Of a stretch of DNA of 12,987 nucleotides, positions 6,935-12,987 are shown piece by piece. The DNA lies in the NCBI GenBank assembly GCA_021792075.1, contig JAJYVK010000012.1:1-12987 (forward strand), in the 5' to 3' direction. Numbering within the stretch: the first letter of the stretch is position 1; each line of letters opens with the position of its first letter. The translations under genes were made by a program, and so were the position numbers. The notes under the pieces are model-generated. The model was not told the origin of the DNA. It saw only the letters and a list, made by a program, of their open reading frames with translations, and did not search any database. Source of the stretch: Actinomycetes bacterium. GTDB lineage: Bacteria > Actinomycetota > Acidimicrobiia > Acidimicrobiales > Acidimicrobiaceae.

Positions 6935-7841
6935 AGCGGCGACCTCCCTTCTTTAAATGTGACTATGAAACAGAAGGGAAACTCCAGGTTCCAATGAAGA
7001 ACGCCTCGCTAAAGACTGGATTCAGGTGGGTCGGCTACCCCTTCCTGACCATCCATACTAGTACCCGGACACACCCGGCTGAGCACTTCATTGCCAATCA
7101 GTCCAGTCTAAACAGCTGCAGATGGGCCGCCAAGCCCTGGTTCGAAAGACACATTCGAGGGCAAACCACTAAGTAATATGCGGATCGACCTGGTTAATGA
7201 GCTCCATCGAGATGTTGCAGAGAGACCAAATATCCCGGACGCTGCTCTTCTCGTTCTCGATGACCCGACTCAGATAAAACCCGGTTGGAAGGAGTCTGCA
7301 TCACTCTCTGTGACACAAACGGGGCACAAACGCCCCCAATTTCCGAGCACCACCTATCTCGGTTCGGCAATCACCTTATGACGGCCTAGCGACTATTGCG
7401 GCGTGAATCTGAACCCTGCATTCTTCCTCGAGTCCGTGCACCTTATTCTGCCAATTCATCCATGCAAAGAGATATTTCCTAATATCTGCGGCACTGGCGA
7501 GTATCTGTTCGTGCAGATTGCTAGAACTACACCGCGCTCTAATGACACTCGAAATCGCATGTCGAATTCGATCCAAACATAAGAAGCGATCAGCCACGCC
7601 ATGACCAATGGCCCAAGCTGAACCGGATCTCGCGCTCTCGAATGCTTGAACCCGATCAGGGAGCGAAGTGAGTTCTATTTATTCTCTGACCCCAACAAGA
7701 TAGAGGAATGCAGATTGAAGACAGCATCCTGCATCTTGCGGATTGGATAACGATAGTCAACACCTGTCTTTTATTCTGCTACTAAGAGCTGCGCAAGCGG
7801 CCACCTATTGTTCTAGCTCACATAAGCAGTGTTGTTGCAAA
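6935..7841. other. Gene-poor stretch between the cold-shock and SDR genes
   Basis: About 900 bases with no recognisable gene. It must include the cold-shock gene's 5' untranslated region and promoter (the - strand just above 6934), but no good -35/-10 pair was seen. One 73-codon frame (7376-7597, - strand) is listed separately as doubtful. A direct repeat CACAAACG, two copies separated by GGG and followed by CCCCC, lies near 7314-7337 and can form a small GGGGC/GCCCC hairpin. Confidence 0.4.
7376..7597 (-). CDS. Doubtful hypothetical protein, 73 residues
   Basis: Not recognised. A GTG-started frame whose product begins MADRFLCLDR and looks helical and soluble, with a central segment ADIRKYLFAWMNWQNKVHGLEEE that has some amphipathic character. 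It has no signal peptide, metal site or known domain. No ribosome binding site precedes the GTG, and it has no close neighbour on either side. It is listed because it is the only frame in a 900-base gap with protein-like composition; it may equally be a chance ORF or a fragment of a decayed gene. Confidence 0.2.
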   Translation of the reverse strand: MADRFLCLDRIRHAISSVIRARCSSSNLHEQILASAADIRKYLFAWMNWQNKVHGLEEECRVQIHAAIVARPS

Positions 7842-8597
7842 CTACTGGGCTGCGTATCCCCCGTCGATCAGGTGATAGCTTCCCGAGATGAACGACGCGG
7901 CATCGGAGGCAAGAAATGCTACTAGCGCTGCCACTTCTTCGGGTTCACCAAGGCGCCCCAGGGCATGCTTTCCCGCCAGGAAGTTCTGAGCTGCCTCGTC
8001 GAGATTGGCATCGACCAAAGGTGTGTGGATGAAGCCGGGTCCAACAGCATTGACCCTCACCATCTGAGCGCCATATTCAAGAGCGGCATTTTTGGTCATA
8101 CCCACCAAGCCATGCTTTGCAGTCACATACGCTGATGACATGGCGTAGCCCACGCTACCGAGAACCGAAGCCATATTAATGATGGAGCCGCCGCCGTTTG
8201 AGGCGATCACGGGAAGCTGGTACTTCATCCCGTAAAATACCGAGTTGAGGTTGACCTCTATCACCTTTCGCCAACCTTCGATCGTATAATCGCCGATTGT
8301 GGCTGACTCCCCTCCGATTCCGGCATTGTTGACCGCGATTCGAAGAGGAGCCATGGAGTTGGCAGCAGCAACAGCATCTTCGCAAAAGCTCGGATTGGTC
8401 ACGTCACCAATTAACTTCTCTGCCTGACCTCCTGACTCGTGAATTTCGTCAGTAACCTTCTGTGCCGTCTCGTCGTGCATTTCCGTGACAAGCACGGCTG
8501 CTCCATTGGCCGCAAGTAGGTGGGCCACGGCTCGCCCGATACCCGAGCCGGCGCCGGTGACAATTGCAGAGCGATTCGAAACGTCGTATTTTGCCAT
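7842..8597 (-). CDS. Short-chain dehydrogenase/reductase (classical SDR)
   Basis: A complete 251-residue classical SDR, a cytoplasmic NAD(P)-dependent oxidoreductase acting on an alcohol/ketone. The cofactor motif TGAGSGIG is at 14-21, NNAG at 90-93, and the catalytic tetrad is Asn116, Ser144, Tyr157 and Lys161 (YVTAK). Glu39 at the end of the second strand suggests NAD rather than NADP. The C-terminus has GEPEEVAALVAFLASDAASFISG and ends in DGGYAAQ, as in 3-oxoacyl-ACP reductase-like and 2,3-butanediol/acetoin-type SDRs. The ATG at 8597 has GGAGG six bases upstream. It appears monocistronic. It could be a FabG-like reductase or a sugar or secondary-alcohol dehydrogenase; the substrate cannot be predicted, and a link to the CoA-transferase operon 1.8 kb away is only possible, not shown. 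Confidence 0.92.
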   Translation of the reverse strand: MAKYDVSNRSAIVTGAGSGIGRAVAHLLAANGAAVLVTEMHDETAQKVTDEIHESGGQAEKLIGDVTNPSFCEDAVAAANSMAPLRIAVNNAGIGGESATIGDYTIEGWRKVIEVNLNSVFYGMKYQLPVIASNGGGSIINMASVLGSVGYAMSSAYVTAKHGLVGMTKNAALEYGAQMVRVNAVGPGFIHTPLVDANLDEAAQNFLAGKHALGRLGEPEEVAALVAFLASDAASFISGSYHLIDGGYAAQ

Positions 8598-8682
8598 CGC
8601 TGCCTCCAGTCGTTATTGCAGTACCGATGATGCCAATACCTGCAAAGTCATAACCTGAATAGATTTTGATTCGTAAACCGAT

Positions 8683-8710
8683 CCTATAGTTGTTGTCTTA
8701 ACGTATTCAA
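8683..8710 (-). promoter_or_regulatory. Candidate promoter of the SDR gene
   Basis: On the - strand TTGAAT (8705-8710) and TATAGG (8683-8688) are separated by 16 bases. Each matches the housekeeping consensus at four of six positions, and the pair would give a leader of about 75-80 bases before the SDR start. Such matches arise often by chance. Confidence 0.2.
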
Positions 8711-9030
8711 GGCCAATCTCGAAGCAGCGCATAGACCCACTTGAAATATCGATAGCACTCCGTCGACGCACCTACTCAAGTGCAGATAAACGGACTAGGG
8801 TTATACTATGAATCCCACAGCGGGTCGAGTCATCTCCTTTCTAGAAAGTTTTGCAAATTCTTCCAACTACCCATTTCTTGATGGATGAACGGCCTTGGGC
8901 TAACAACCAAGGAATCCAGGTCATATTGAACCCAGCATTTCCGAACCGGACGGTCATCCAACTGACTATTGACGCAATTGGCACTCCAAATAATGGATAT
9001 CTTGACAGGGCTTCCACTGAGCAGAAAAAG

Positions 9031-9068
9031 TGAGAACTAGCCCGCTTATAACGCAGCCGCAGTTCTCA
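9031..9068. repeat. Inverted repeat, 8-base arms around an AT core
   Basis: TGAGAACT at 9031-9038 and AGTTCTCA at 9061-9068 are perfect inverted copies with a 22-base spacer that contains TTATAA. There is no T-run after it, so it is not an intrinsic terminator. It could be a regulator binding site upstream of the glycosyltransferase operon, or chance. Confidence 0.35.
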
Positions 9069-9227
9069 GCCAGAAGAATGGTCTCGCGCAGAAATCCATT
9101 CGAATATTCATGCAAGGACCTCACCGGCGAAGTGACAGGGACAAAAGAGCCGCTACCCATGCGGTGTTGCATTCCTGGAATCCTCTCTGATGACAACTAT
9201 ACCATATCTTGGGCTTTCGGGCTTGAT

Positions 9228-9241
9228 ACGAAGCGCTTCGT
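9228..9241. promoter_or_regulatory. Candidate LacI-family operator
   Basis: ACGAAGCGCTTCGT is a perfect 14-base palindrome with a central CG, the form typical of LacI-family sugar regulators (compare the CebR site TGGGAGCGCTCCCA). It lies 33 bases before the ATG of the glycosyltransferase, and a weak -10-like TATACC sits at 9198-9203, so a bound repressor would block early elongation. No LacI-type gene is in the window. Confidence 0.55.
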
Positions 9242-9274
9242 GATGTCGCAGCCAACTAGCGGCAGGCCCGGCCA

Positions 9275-10489
9275 ATGAGAGATACACAAGATTTTCCGGC
9301 ATCCCTGACAAACGTGGTTACTGAGCAAAAGAGCCCAATCGCTGCTCCGGCCATAGCTCTTTTGAGCACGTATCCCCCAACGCAGTGTGGACTTGCGACA
9401 TTCACTTCTGCACTCTATGAACAGCTGAGCAAATTATCCGGTCACGTTGACATCGTAAGGGTGCTTGAGGATTCCGACGACAGGCAAAACGGGCCAGAGG
9501 TCATTTCACATCTGATCAATGGATCACAGATCAGCTCCGACGCTGTGGTGCGCTGCCTGAACCTGCATGATGTTGTTGTCATTCAACATGAATATGGAAT
9601 CTACGGGGGCCCAGATGGCGAAGACATTGTACATATCGCCGAGGCCCTCAACGTGCCAACTGCCCTGGTTCCACACACCGTCCTATCGGATCCAACGCCC
9701 AGGCAACGTCATATTCTTGAAAGACTTGTCAGAACCTGTGACCTGATAGTGACAATGACCGAGACTGCAAGGCTTCGTCTGATCGATAACTACGACGTTG
9801 ATCCATCGCAAGTCACCGTCATACCGCATGGGGCCATCGACCACCGCGCTTTCCAGGACCCTAGCCACGCCACTCAGAACCGATCTGGCTTGGCCAGTTC
9901 CCGCCCGGTCATCCTCACCTGGGGGCTTCTTGGCCCTGGCAAAGGCATCGAGTGGGCCATCGATGCCATGCCAAGTCTGCGCGATCTGAACCCCCGCTAT
10001 CTTGTGATCGGCAAAACTCACCCCAAGGTGCTCGAGCGTCACGGCGAGGAGTATCGACTCAGCCTCGCGGCCCGTGTAGAAAGGAATCGGGTCGCCGACA
10101 TTGTGGATATCGACCCCAGCTATCTTGAGCTGCCGGAGTTGGCCAGACTGGTCGAGAGCGCGGACGTGGTGCTTCTTCCGTACGACTCTCCGGATCAGGT
10201 AACTTCTGGCGTGTTGATTGAGGCCGTCGCTGCCGGTCGACCTGTCGTTTCAACGGGCTTTCCGCACGCGGTCGAACTTTTGAGTGGCGGCTCGGGCCTA
10301 ATCGTCCCGCGACAAGATCCGAATGCAATAGGGCTGGCACTACGCCGAGTACTAACCGAACCTGGACTCGCCGAAGAAATGGCTGTTCGAGCGGCAATCG
10401 AAGCACCTGCCCTCCGATGGGCCTCAGTTGCAAAACGCTATCGAGCCGTCGCCGCACGCTTGGTCATTGATCGATTGGTTTGCTCATGA
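9275..10489 (+). CDS. GT4-type glycosyltransferase
   Basis: A 404-residue GT-B fold retaining glycosyltransferase that transfers sugar from a nucleotide donor; cytoplasmic, with no signal or membrane segment. The N-terminal acceptor domain has STYPPTQCGLATFTSAL (31-47), VVIQHEYGIYGG and ETARLRLIDNY, then VIPHGAIDH. The C-terminal donor domain has ILTWGLLGPGKGIEWAIDA, the acidic-rich nucleotide-sugar region SGVLIEAVAAGRPVVST (about 311-327) and FPHAVELLSGGSGLIVP. The ATG at 9275 has a modest GGCAGG eight bases upstream. The stop overlaps the next gene's start (ATGA at 10486-10489), so the two are translationally coupled, and a GH130 gene follows. The glycosyltransferase probably builds or extends the glycan that the GH130 enzyme handles. 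Donor and acceptor are unknown; a mannose donor is suggested only by the GH130 neighbour. Confidence 0.9.
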   Translation: MRDTQDFPASLTNVVTEQKSPIAAPAIALLSTYPPTQCGLATFTSALYEQLSKLSGHVDIVRVLEDSDDRQNGPEVISHLINGSQISSDAVVRCLNLHDVVVIQHEYGIYGGPDGEDIVHIAEALNVPTALVPHTVLSDPTPRQRHILERLVRTCDLIVTMTETARLRLIDNYDVDPSQVTVIPHGAIDHRAFQDPSHATQNRSGLASSRPVILTWGLLGPGKGIEWAIDAMPSLRDLNPRYLVIGKTHPKVLERHGEEYRLSLAARVERNRVADIVDIDPSYLELPELARLVESADVVLLPYDSPDQVTSGVLIEAVAAGRPVVSTGFPHAVELLSGGSGLIVPRQDPNAIGLALRRVLTEPGLAEEMAVRAAIEAPALRWASVAKRYRAVAARLVIDRLVCS

Positions 10490-11508
10490 TGCTTCCCAGA
10501 CCGTCGTTCAGTCACCTGAAGAGGCTGACCGATGACAAAGGCCTCTTTGAGCATGCCAACGGCACCATTCCCCGCTATAGCCACGGCTACTGCGTTGATG
10601 ACGTTGCACGTGCTCTCGTAGTTGTGAGTCGTAATCCCGTGCTGAGGGAAGACCCAGAGACACAAGGACTCCGTGATACATATCTCGCATTTGTACTCGC
10701 GGCACAAGACTCCGAAGGACGGTTCCACAACCGCCTGAGCCTTGACGGGATTTGGCAAGACCAGCCTTCGTCGGAAGACTGCTGGGGGCGCGCTCTCTGG
10801 GGACTTGGAACCTACATATCCTCACATATGGAGGCCCAATCCAATGATGCGGCACAGAAGGCCTTCACTTTAGGCAGCAATCAGCGCTCTCGGTGGCTCC
10901 ACTCGATGGCATTCGCAGCCCTAGGGGCAATCGAGGTGCTCCAGGTCGCCCCTGACCACGCCAACGCGCAATCACTTCTTAGAGATACCGTCGTCAGGAT
11001 CGGCCGGCCGCGCTCATCAAAATCATGGCCGTGGCCCGAGGACCGCCTCGAATATGCGAACGCCGTTCTTCCAGAGGTCCTACTGGCTGCAGGGACGATT
11101 TTGCAGAACAGCTCACTTCAACAAGACGGTCTGCATCTCTTGGGCTGGCTGCTCGACCTTGAGACTTACGGGGGACATCTCTCTGTAACCCCGGTTGGAG
11201 GCCGCGGCCAGACCGATGTTTCACCCGCTTTCGACCAACAACCGATAGAAGTTGCGGCACTTGCCGATGCATGCGCCACGGCCTACAAAGTCACCGGGGA
11301 CAAACGATGGGCCAGCGGACTTGAACTGGCAGTTCAGTGGTTTCTAGGTGGCAACGATGGAAACATACCCCTTTATGATCCTGTTAGCGGCGGCTGCTGT
11401 GATGGCCTCGAACCGTTCGGACGAAATGAGAACCAGGGTGCCGAGTCAACACTTGCGGCACTTTCGACTCTTCAACAGGGCATTTTACTTACTGAAAGAG
11501 TTCAATGA
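10486..11508 (+). CDS. Six-hairpin (alpha/alpha-toroid) protein of GT4/GH130 cluster
   Basis: A 340-residue soluble protein from the ATG at 10486, which overlaps the stop of the glycosyltransferase; a second ATG follows directly at 10489. It reads as repeated helical hairpins with short conserved loops: IPRYSHGYCVDDVARALVVV, EDCWGRALWGLG, WPWPEDRLEYANAVLPEVLL, and FDQQPIEVAALADACATAYKVTG, the pattern of alpha/alpha-barrel carbohydrate-active enzymes. The conserved Asp pair in CVDDVA and the acidic residues in SSEDCW and WPEDRL are candidates for a catalytic or sugar-binding cleft. I recall homologues annotated loosely as glycosyltransferase or hypothetical, always next to GT4 and GH130 genes. 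The stop overlaps the start of the GH130 gene (ATGA at 11505-11508). It could be a hydrolase, lyase, epimerase or non-catalytic partner. Confidence 0.85.
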   Translation: MMLPRPSFSHLKRLTDDKGLFEHANGTIPRYSHGYCVDDVARALVVVSRNPVLREDPETQGLRDTYLAFVLAAQDSEGRFHNRLSLDGIWQDQPSSEDCWGRALWGLGTYISSHMEAQSNDAAQKAFTLGSNQRSRWLHSMAFAALGAIEVLQVAPDHANAQSLLRDTVVRIGRPRSSKSWPWPEDRLEYANAVLPEVLLAAGTILQNSSLQQDGLHLLGWLLDLETYGGHLSVTPVGGRGQTDVSPAFDQQPIEVAALADACATAYKVTGDKRWASGLELAVQWFLGGNDGNIPLYDPVSGGCCDGLEPFGRNENQGAESTLAALSTLQQGILLTERVQ

Positions 11509-12987
11509 GCACTATTACGAGTGACCTGGTAACACGTTCCGACTCACACCTTTTCCCTGATCCGTCACGCGTCTTGGCTCAGCTCTTTGTCCCGGGGCTG
11601 GAACTTGTCCTGGACCGCGAGTCTCGGACCAGTGGCGTGCTTTCCCGACTTCTTGCATTGCCGGAGGAAACGGTGACAAAGACTTTGGCGGAGCTTTCTG
11701 AGCGTTTTGCCAAACGGCACCGGGATTTCAATTCAATATTGTGGGAAAACTACAACCGAGTCATGCACAGGGTGTCCTCTGATTCGATACTCACGCTGGA
11801 GCGTCAACTGCTCATAGGCGCGACTTTCACGAAGGAATTCTCGGTTGAGTCCGCCGCGCTATTCAATCCTTCGGTGGTGCCTCATCCCGACCAGTCTGGC
11901 CTTGAAGCCGGATCAGTCCGGTTCGTATTGAGTCTGCGGGCCGTTGGCGAAGGCCATATCTCGAGTGTCGAGTTCCGCACAGGCATTGTCGGCCCAGATC
12001 ACAATCTTCAACTCGACAATCATGGGAAATTCCTTGAAGCCGGGCAATATGGACTAGCTATTCACGAACGGCAGCTTTTCCAGGACAAGCTCGCTGAGGC
12101 TGGAAATGACAAAGAAAGCTCGTCCTTCCTAATGCGGCAGTTTCCACCTCACTTCGACAATGACATGTTAGAAACCGCCCTCTCGGCACTGGCTGACCAG
12201 CGGGATACCCGCAGGGGCGGCATCCGAATCAAAGAGTTGGCACGACGAATTGCAGCGTGCAACTACGAGGTGGATTTTGACGAAACATCCCTGCTCTCAG
12301 AGCGAATTCTGTGGCCACATTCCCCCTCGGAATCTCACGGGATTGAGGACGCACGCTTTGTCCAATTCATCAACGATGACGGCACTAAAGTATACTATGC
12401 GACCTACACCGCATTCGACGGTGAGCAAGTCGCACCCAATCTGATTGAAACCGTGGACTTCAAGCATTTCAGCATCGGTCAGCTTTCCGGCCCTGCGGCT
12501 AAGAACAAAGGCATGGCTATCTTCCCCCGTAAAATCAACGGCCGCTTCTTCGCCCTGTCCCGCTGGGACCGTGAAAACAACGCAATCGCAACCTCCGCCG
12601 ATGGACGAGTTTGGGGTACTCCCACGACTCTGCACAGTCCAGAGCAACCATGGGAACTCATTCAGCTCGGCAACTCCGGTTCGCCAATTGAAACCGAAGC
12701 GGGTTGGCTCGTCATCACCCACGGGGTCGGGCCAATGCGCGAATACGCCCTTGGCGCGCTTCTCCTTGACATCTGTGACCCAAACAAGATCATTGGAACT
12801 CTGGATGAGCCTCTTATGCGTCCAGAGGAAGGTGAGCGCAACGGGTACGTTCCAAATGTCCTCTATTCATGTGGCTCTATGGCTTTTGGAGACCAGCTGC
12901 TGCTGCCTTATGGCATTAGCGACTCTTCGATCGGCTTTGCCTTTGTCGATCTCCCAAAGTTGTTGGAACGGCTTAGCAAGCGTACGC
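11505..12987 (+). CDS. GH130 glycosidase/phosphorylase (3' end outside window)
   Basis: At least 494 residues, open to the window edge. Translation starts at the ATG overlapping the previous stop. The first 100 or so residues are helical, then a five-bladed beta-propeller typical of GH130 begins. GIEDAR at about 279-284 is the family signature, and Asp282 is the expected general acid. Further hallmarks are KGMAIFPRKINGRFFALSRWDREN, GNSGSPIETEAGWLVITHGVGPMREYALGALLLD and GYVPNVLYSCG. GH130 enzymes are mostly inverting phosphorylases of beta-mannosides, releasing mannose 1-phosphate; some are hydrolases of beta-1,2-mannosides. The phosphate-binding Arg/His set was not verified, so phosphorylase versus hydrolase is open. 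No signal peptide is seen, so the substrate is intracellular. Coupling to the two upstream genes implies joint synthesis or turnover of one glycan. Confidence 0.9.
   Translation, partial: MSTITSDLVTRSDSHLFPDPSRVLAQLFVPGLELVLDRESRTSGVLSRLLALPEETVTKTLAELSERFAKRHRDFNSILWENYNRVMHRVSSDSILTLERQLLIGATFTKEFSVESAALFNPSVVPHPDQSGLEAGSVRFVLSLRAVGEGHISSVEFRTGIVGPDHNLQLDNHGKFLEAGQYGLAIHERQLFQDKLAEAGNDKESSSFLMRQFPPHFDNDMLETALSALADQRDTRRGGIRIKELARRIAACNYEVDFDETSLLSERILWPHSPSESHGIEDARFVQFINDDGTKVYYATYTAFDGEQVAPNLIETVDFKHFSIGQLSGPAAKNKGMAIFPRKINGRFFALSRWDRENNAIATSADGRVWGTPTTLHSPEQPWELIQLGNSGSPIETEAGWLVITHGVGPMREYALGALLLDICDPNKIIGTLDEPLMRPEEGERNGYVPNVLYSCGSMAFGDQLLLPYGISDSSIGFAFVDLPKLLERLSKRT

Larger units (their letters stand above)
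8598..9274. other. Divergent intergenic region, SDR / glycosyltransferase operon
   Basis: 677 bases between the - strand SDR gene and the + strand glycosyltransferase operon, so it should hold promoters for both. No convincing gene was found; frames of 60-82 codons lack motifs and ribosome binding sites. It contains the SDR promoter candidate, an inverted repeat CCTTGG/CCAAGG at 8893-8912, an 8-base inverted repeat at 9031-9068, and the LacI-type palindrome at 9228-9241. Confidence 0.45.

Noticed and set aside
7178..7381. 67-codon + strand frame beginning MRIDLVNELHRDVAE.
   Set aside because: No ribosome binding site, no recognised domain, and the second half looks like non-coding translation.
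9002..9030. Perfect TTGACA at 9002-9007 as the -35 of the glycosyltransferase operon.
   Set aside because: The sequence 17 bases downstream is AAAAAG, which is not a usable -10 element.
9030..9278. 82-codon + strand frame just before the glycosyltransferase gene.
   Set aside because: No motif, no ribosome binding site, and it covers the candidate operator and the start of the next gene.

Overview
The window looks like chromosomal DNA of a moderate-G+C actinobacterium. The clues are a DUF6457 protein (the small domain that often accompanies MobA in Actinomycetota), a Ser/Ala-rich lipoprotein-type sugar-binding protein, frequent GTG/TTG starts, and a GT4/GH130 gene trio. Base composition is near half G+C by eye, low for the phylum; Acidimicrobiia would fit, but this is only a guess. 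No rRNA, tRNA, CRISPR array, insertion sequence or phage gene was seen.

Left end (1-1146): a heavily decayed fdhD (formate dehydrogenase accessory sulfurtransferase) on the + strand, with two nonsense codons, two frame changes, a probable small deletion and loss of one cysteine of the CxxC motif. It ends tail to tail against a small intact DUF6457 gene on the - strand. Both relate to molybdenum-cofactor biology. About 735 bases without a recognisable gene follow.

Centre left (1883-6043, all - strand): a probable operon, in transcription order a lipoprotein solute-binding protein, CoA-transferase subunits A and B, and a stand-alone carboxyltransferase of the transcarboxylase 5S / oxaloacetate decarboxylase alpha type. 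The A/B junction is tightly coupled. A 29-codon ORF fits exactly between subunit B and the carboxyltransferase, sharing bases with the stop before it and the start after it. The arrangement suggests uptake of a compound, its activation to a CoA ester, and a biotin-dependent carboxyl transfer or decarboxylation. No permease, biotin carboxylase or biotin carrier is in the window. The carboxyltransferase keeps its metal/carbamyl-lysine set but differs at two positions that are normally conserved in pyruvate-type enzymes.

Centre (6044-8597): a cold-shock protein gene (- strand) with a clear intrinsic terminator, flanked by long gene-poor stretches, then an NAD-type short-chain dehydrogenase (- strand).

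Right end (9228-12987, + strand): a perfect 14-bp palindrome of LacI-family operator type lies 33 bases before a three-gene operon: a GT4 glycosyltransferase, an alpha/alpha-toroid (six-hairpin-like) protein, and a GH130 glycoside phosphorylase/hydrolase cut by the window edge. Both junctions are ATGA overlaps, so the products probably act together on a mannose-type or related oligosaccharide.

Roughly a quarter of the window is non-coding or decayed, which is high for a bacterium and fits ongoing gene loss.
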